NCBI GenBank assembly: GCA_013141065.1
Contig: JABFRR010000012.1
Span: 28,530-92,529 of the forward strand
Direction of reading: 5' to 3'
Length of the DNA: 64,000 nt
From: Bacteriovoracaceae bacterium
GTDB lineage: Bacteria > Bdellovibrionota > Bacteriovoracia > Bacteriovoracales > Bacteriovoracaceae
Part shown: piece by piece, positions 60,822 through 64,000 of the stretch
Layout of the letters: each line of letters begins with the position of its first letter
Position numbering within the stretch: the first letter of the stretch is position 1
Notes under the pieces: model-generated
Told to the model about the DNA's origin: nothing
Seen by the model: only the letters and a program-made list of their open reading frames with translations
The model's database searches: none
Made by a program: the position numbers and the translations under genes

Positions 60822-61103
60822 ATGAAAAATTTTATTACGAAAGAAAATATTGGCTACCGATTTCAACAACTAGTGATCTTAGTTCTTCACTTAATTTTAT
60901 TAAGTTGGATGTATTACACTCTCGCTAACTCAGGTAGACTTTCTACGACAACTGTTTTTTATCATTTTATTGGGATGTCAATAATGGGCGCAACGCTCAT
61001 AAGAGGCTCTGCCTATTGGGCCAATCATCATTACGTCAAAGAAATGAAAAAAAGAAAAAACTCAAAAGAATCATCGAAGGATTCTAAAGCAGAAATATCA
61101 TGA
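60822..61103 (+). CDS. Small membrane protein, 93 residues
   Basis: The start is ATG 60822, directly after the exonuclease stop; the earlier reading overlaps that gene. Two hydrophobic segments are present (LVILVLHLILLSWMYYTL and TTTVFYHFIGMSIMGATLI), followed by a basic tail (KEMKKRKNSKESSKDSK). There is no recognised family. Its stop overlaps the ATG of the KamA gene (ATGA), so it is probably coupled to it. Confidence 0.6.
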   Translation: MKNFITKENIGYRFQQLVILVLHLILLSWMYYTLANSGRLSTTTVFYHFIGMSIMGATLIRGSAYWANHHYVKEMKKRKNSKESSKDSKAEIS

Positions 61104-62122
61104 GCTGGACACACGAATTTAAAGAAGCACTTAAAACGAATGAAGACCTAAAAAACTTCTTTGACCAAGACTTTCCCGAAATAAACTATCCGCTTTTTAT
61201 TCCTCAAGTATTCGCTTCAAAAATCTTAGAGGCAGGGCCTGATTCTGCACTATGGAAACAATTTCTCCCCAATGAACAAGAAGATAACCAAACACTTGGT
61301 CGCCTTGATCCTATTGGAGATAAAGTCCATGCAAAAAATAATCAGCTGATTCATCGATATGAAAATCGCGTCTTATTTACACCAACTACTGTTTGTCCTA
61401 TTTTATGTCGTTATTGTTTTAGAAAAAATGAGCTTTCATTAAAAGACGACATTTTTGACCAAAAATTCACTGAAGCCAAAAAATATTTAAAAGAAAATCC
61501 AAGTATTAATGAGGTGATTTTTACAGGTGGAGATCCATTTATTCTTTCCAATGAAAAACTAGCTTTTTACATTCAAGAATTTAGTGAAATCGACTCCCTT
61601 AAATACCTACGTTTTCACACTCGAACTCCTATTATACTGCCTTCAAGAATTGATGAAGGACTTTTATCCATTCTTATCAGTGCCAAGCACTTATTCAAGC
61701 GTAGTTTAATTATGATTCATGTGAATCATGTGAGTGAGCTTACTGACGACGTAGCTGAGGCCATTGAGCAACTAACAAACGAAGGAATAGAAGTCTACTC
61801 TCAAACCGTCTTACTGAAGGGTGTAAACGATTCGACGGATGCTTTGTTTGATTTATTTACGAAATTATCTGACTGCAAAGTGAAGCCATACTATCTTCAT
61901 CATCCCGATGAAGCTCGAGGCACGATGCATTTTTATTTACCACTTGAAGAAGGTCGAAAAATTGTGGCCTCGCTTCATAATAAACTTCCTGGATGGGCAT
62001 TGCCGCAATACATAATCGATATCCCTGGTGGAGAAGGAAAAGTTCCTGCATTTAACCCGGAATCGTTTGAATTCAGCGGAGTATTGATTAATCGATTGGG
62101 CGAAAAAATTAAAATCAATTGA
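61100..62122 (+). CDS. KamA/EpmB-family radical SAM lysine 2,3-aminomutase-like protein
   Basis: A 340-residue radical SAM enzyme. The iron-sulfur motif is CPILCRYCFRKNEL (CxxxCRYCF), preceded by RYENRVLFTPTT, and the PLP/substrate side has VIFTGGDPFILSN and NIPGGEGKVP-type residues (IDIPGGEGKVPAF). The size, about 340 residues, is that of EpmB, which makes beta-lysine on elongation factor P, and not the 410 or more residues of catabolic KamA. No efp or epmA is adjacent, so the target is inferred. It precedes a tRNA gene. Confidence 0.85.
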   Translation: MSWTHEFKEALKTNEDLKNFFDQDFPEINYPLFIPQVFASKILEAGPDSALWKQFLPNEQEDNQTLGRLDPIGDKVHAKNNQLIHRYENRVLFTPTTVCPILCRYCFRKNELSLKDDIFDQKFTEAKKYLKENPSINEVIFTGGDPFILSNEKLAFYIQEFSEIDSLKYLRFHTRTPIILPSRIDEGLLSILISAKHLFKRSLIMIHVNHVSELTDDVAEAIEQLTNEGIEVYSQTVLLKGVNDSTDALFDLFTKLSDCKVKPYYLHHPDEARGTMHFYLPLEEGRKIVASLHNKLPGWALPQYIIDIPGGEGKVPAFNPESFEFSGVLINRLGEKIKIN

Positions 62123-62175
62123 CATCTTTTTATCAGATCTTTAATATCCAAAAACACAATTCATGTGAATTTGAT

Positions 62176-62252
62176 GCGGGATTAGCTCAGTTGGCTAGAG
62201 CGTCTGCTTGCCATGCAGAAGGTCGAGAGTTCGAGTCTCTTATCCCGCTCCA
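62176..62252 (+). tRNA. tRNA-Gly (GCC)
   Basis: A 77-base cloverleaf: acceptor GCGGGAT / ATCCCGC, D-stem GCTC/GAGC, anticodon stem TCTGC/GCAGA with loop TTGCCAT (anticodon GCC), T-stem GAGAG/CTCTT with TTCGAGT loop (one G-T pair), discriminator T and encoded CCA. A T-rich tract follows at once. Confidence 0.97.
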
Positions 62253-62329
62253 TTTTTCTCAAAGCATTTTCGAAAAAAACAAAATCTTTAAAAGAATCTA
62301 TTCATCCCGCTGGGGTAATTTTTTAAATG

Positions 62330-62352
62330 TAAGGCCATGTTAGTTGGCCTTA
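62330..62352. repeat. Hairpin before the IS66-like remnant
   Basis: TAAGGCCA (62330-62337) and TGGCCTTA (62345-62352) form a perfect 8-bp stem with a 7-base loop. It lies 26 bases before the transposase ATG. Subterminal hairpins near IS ends often stop transcription running in from outside. No T tract follows. Confidence 0.6.
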
Positions 62353-62378
62353 TGTCTTCCATATGAAAGTATTGGTGA

Positions 62379-64000
62379 ATGCCATTCGCCGATATCAAAA
62401 ACTTTACCATCGAACTATTTTCCAAGCTTCCGGTCAAAATGCTAGTTGGTGCAATTAAAACTCTTCTCAATAAAGTTGATGCTCAAGAAAATAAAATAAC
62501 TGAACTGTCTTCAGAAAATCAAAAGCTCAAGGATGAAATCAATCGCCTCAAAGGCGAAAAAGGCAAGCCAGATATTGCTAAAAACAAAGATGACAAGAAA
62601 GATAGTGATGATAAAAGAAAGGCGGCAAGAACGGCGGGCGTGGAAAAAATAAAAATGCTAAAGAAATAGAAATCCACAATACGGAAGAAAAGATGTCGAA
62701 AAAGATCTTCCAAAAGATGCACAATACAAAGGTACTAGAGATGTCGTAATTCAAGACATAAATTTTAATCTAAATAATACCAAATTTATTATCCATAAAT
62801 ACTATTCACCATTTTAGGAAAAGTTTTTGAAGGACAACTGCCTCCCGAATATAAAGGTAGTATCTTCGGACCTGGTATTTGGTCATTTGTCATCCAGTTT
62901 CACTACGAGGCAAGAATGACACAAAATCTTCTTTTAAAATTTTAACCGGACTTAAAGTCAAAATATCTGTCGGCGAAATTTCAAATATGATTCTTTGTCA
63001 TGAGAGATTTGAAGAAGAACGACAAAATGTAAGGAAGCTGGAATCAGTCGAAGCGATTTTCTCAAATTGATGATACCGGTGCAAGACTTAATGGAAAGAA
63101 TGGTTACAGCATTGCAGTTTGTAATCAATTTTTTACTGATTATTATACAAGTCTTTCAAAAAATAGAGAGGCTGTATTGAGAGCACTTGCCGGAACAGAA
63201 TTAAAATTTGCAATTAATGAAATTGCACTCAAATATGTTGATGATAAAGTTAACAATAAGGCAATCGTTGGCGAACTTAGAAAATTACAATCAAATAGAT
63301 TGTATGGGCGGATGAGTTTACCAATGAAATCCTAAATGCTCCCTGGGCGAGAGGAAAGATTACTTCGTGGATAAAACACATAAAAGAAGGTTGTGCCATT
63401 GGTGCATTTAGGGATAATTTTCTTGGAGTGAGGTCAAAAATTTTGATTTGTGATGATGCTCCCCAGTTTAAAGGCATCCTGGAATTCTTAGGTCTTTGTT
63501 TGATTCATGAAGAACGCCATTATAAAAAGTTAACTCCAAGTCATCCCGATTTTATAAAAGCTGTTGCCGATTTTAGAGAAACATTTTGGAAATATTACGA
63601 AAAGCTAAAGCTTTATAAAATTAATCCCAATGACAAGAAAAAGAAAGAATTGAGTGATGAATTTGATTTAATTTTTTTAGGTAAGACTTGTTACTTCGCT
63701 TTAAATCAATTGATGGAAAAAACTAGAGCAAAAAAAGATGAGCTGCTTTTGGTTTTGGAATTTCCAACTATTCCTTTGCATAATAATACTTCTGAATTGG
63801 CAATGAGAGAAAAAGTTATTCAAGAAAAATCAGAGGATATTTTAGAAGCTTAGAAGGGGCGTGGCATCAGATATTTTCTTAGGTCTGATGGTACTTGCCG
63901 AAAAATAGGAATTGGCTTTGGTGAATATTTAAAGACCGATTTTACAATCGCCACGAACTACCGCCGCTCGGTGATCTCGTTTGGATGGCAGCACTATTAA
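62379..64000 (+). pseudogene. IS66-like transposase remnant with many frameshifts, runs to window edge
   Basis: Pieces in successive frames together resemble an IS66-like transposase. First comes an N-terminal coiled coil (62379-62669, ENQKLKDEINRLKGEKGK). Next are GTRDVVIQDINFNLNNTKF, LPPEYKGSIFGPGIWSFVIQ, VKISVGEISNMIL and DDTGARLNGKNGYSIAVCNQ. The longest piece, 63428-63853, has ILICDDAPQFKGI and CLIHEERHYKKLTPSHPDF, the Asp and His positions of the catalytic core, then LHNNTSELAMREKV. I count at least six frame breaks. The C-terminal sequence appears to end in ELPPLGDLV near 63970. The element lies just downstream of tRNA-Gly. Terminal repeats are not identified and the right end is outside the window. 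Confidence 0.7.

Noticed and set aside
62119..62343. A 74-codon open frame spanning the tRNA-Gly
   Set aside because: It reads straight through the tRNA and has no support as a protein gene.
1..64000. CRISPR arrays, prophage or restriction-modification genes
   Set aside because: No regularly spaced repeats, phage structural genes or methylase/endonuclease pairs were seen.

Overview
The window is about 36 percent GC (estimated by eye), almost fully coding, with tightly packed genes on both strands. Envelope proteins, secreted nucleases, HD-GYP-like proteins, TTG/GTG starts and a mixed set of cytochrome c genes suggest a low-GC, didermic, delta-proteobacterium-like bacterium. My best guess is the Bdellovibrionota (Bacteriovorax/Halobacteriovorax side). 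This is inference from gene content only; no 16S gene is present.

Layout. 0-4 kb holds two divergent paralogous secreted proteins of unknown function; the right-hand copy carries an in-frame stop just after its signal peptide and a frameshift in a Gly-rich linker. 4-12 kb is a long minus-strand run: a cyclopropane-synthase-like lipid operon, two pterin enzymes (FolE and a PTPS-family protein), an L,D-transpeptidase-like protein, two prolyl isomerases, a DsbA-like isomerase and an ABC-F ATPase. 12-21 kb has an HD-GYP-like protein, RapA, then a plus-strand run: YbiT, a KirBac-type channel, a GNAT enzyme, YebC and an outer-membrane barrel. 21-29 kb has an Arg/Glu/Asp repeat protein, small secreted proteins, SerS, a CDF metal exporter group and TyrS, with a set of dyad sites between the last two. 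29.4-31.1 kb is a decayed IS3-type insertion sequence that splits a yceI gene at codon 5. 31-38 kb has an SRPBCC protein, phenylalanine hydroxylase and an MMPL/MlaC/TolC lipid-transport-like set. 37.9-47.7 kb is a c-type cytochrome and lipid A region: EptA, PAP2, CcsA, ResB, diheme peroxidase, then cytochrome b561, SHP-like and DHC. 48-62 kb has a membrane LuxR regulator, pterin dehydratase, S21, RarA, tandem endonuclease I genes, glycosyltransferases, E2/E3 dehydrogenase genes, a DnaQ-like exonuclease and a KamA-family radical SAM enzyme, ending at tRNA-Gly(GCC). 62.4-64 kb is a badly frameshifted IS66-like transposase remnant that runs to the window edge.

The genes connect in several ways. 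FolE, the PTPS homologue, PhhA and the pterin dehydratase could together make, use and recycle a reduced pterin cofactor for phenylalanine hydroxylation. CcsA/ResB would mature the peroxidase, SHP-like and DHC cytochromes. The two nucleases and the transpeptidase-like protein would suit a predatory or scavenging lifestyle, which is only inferred. The clearly broken genes are one of the left-edge paralogs, yceI and the two mobile elements; phhA has a doubtful 5' end. Housekeeping genes with equally long homopolymers are intact, which argues against general sequencing error.
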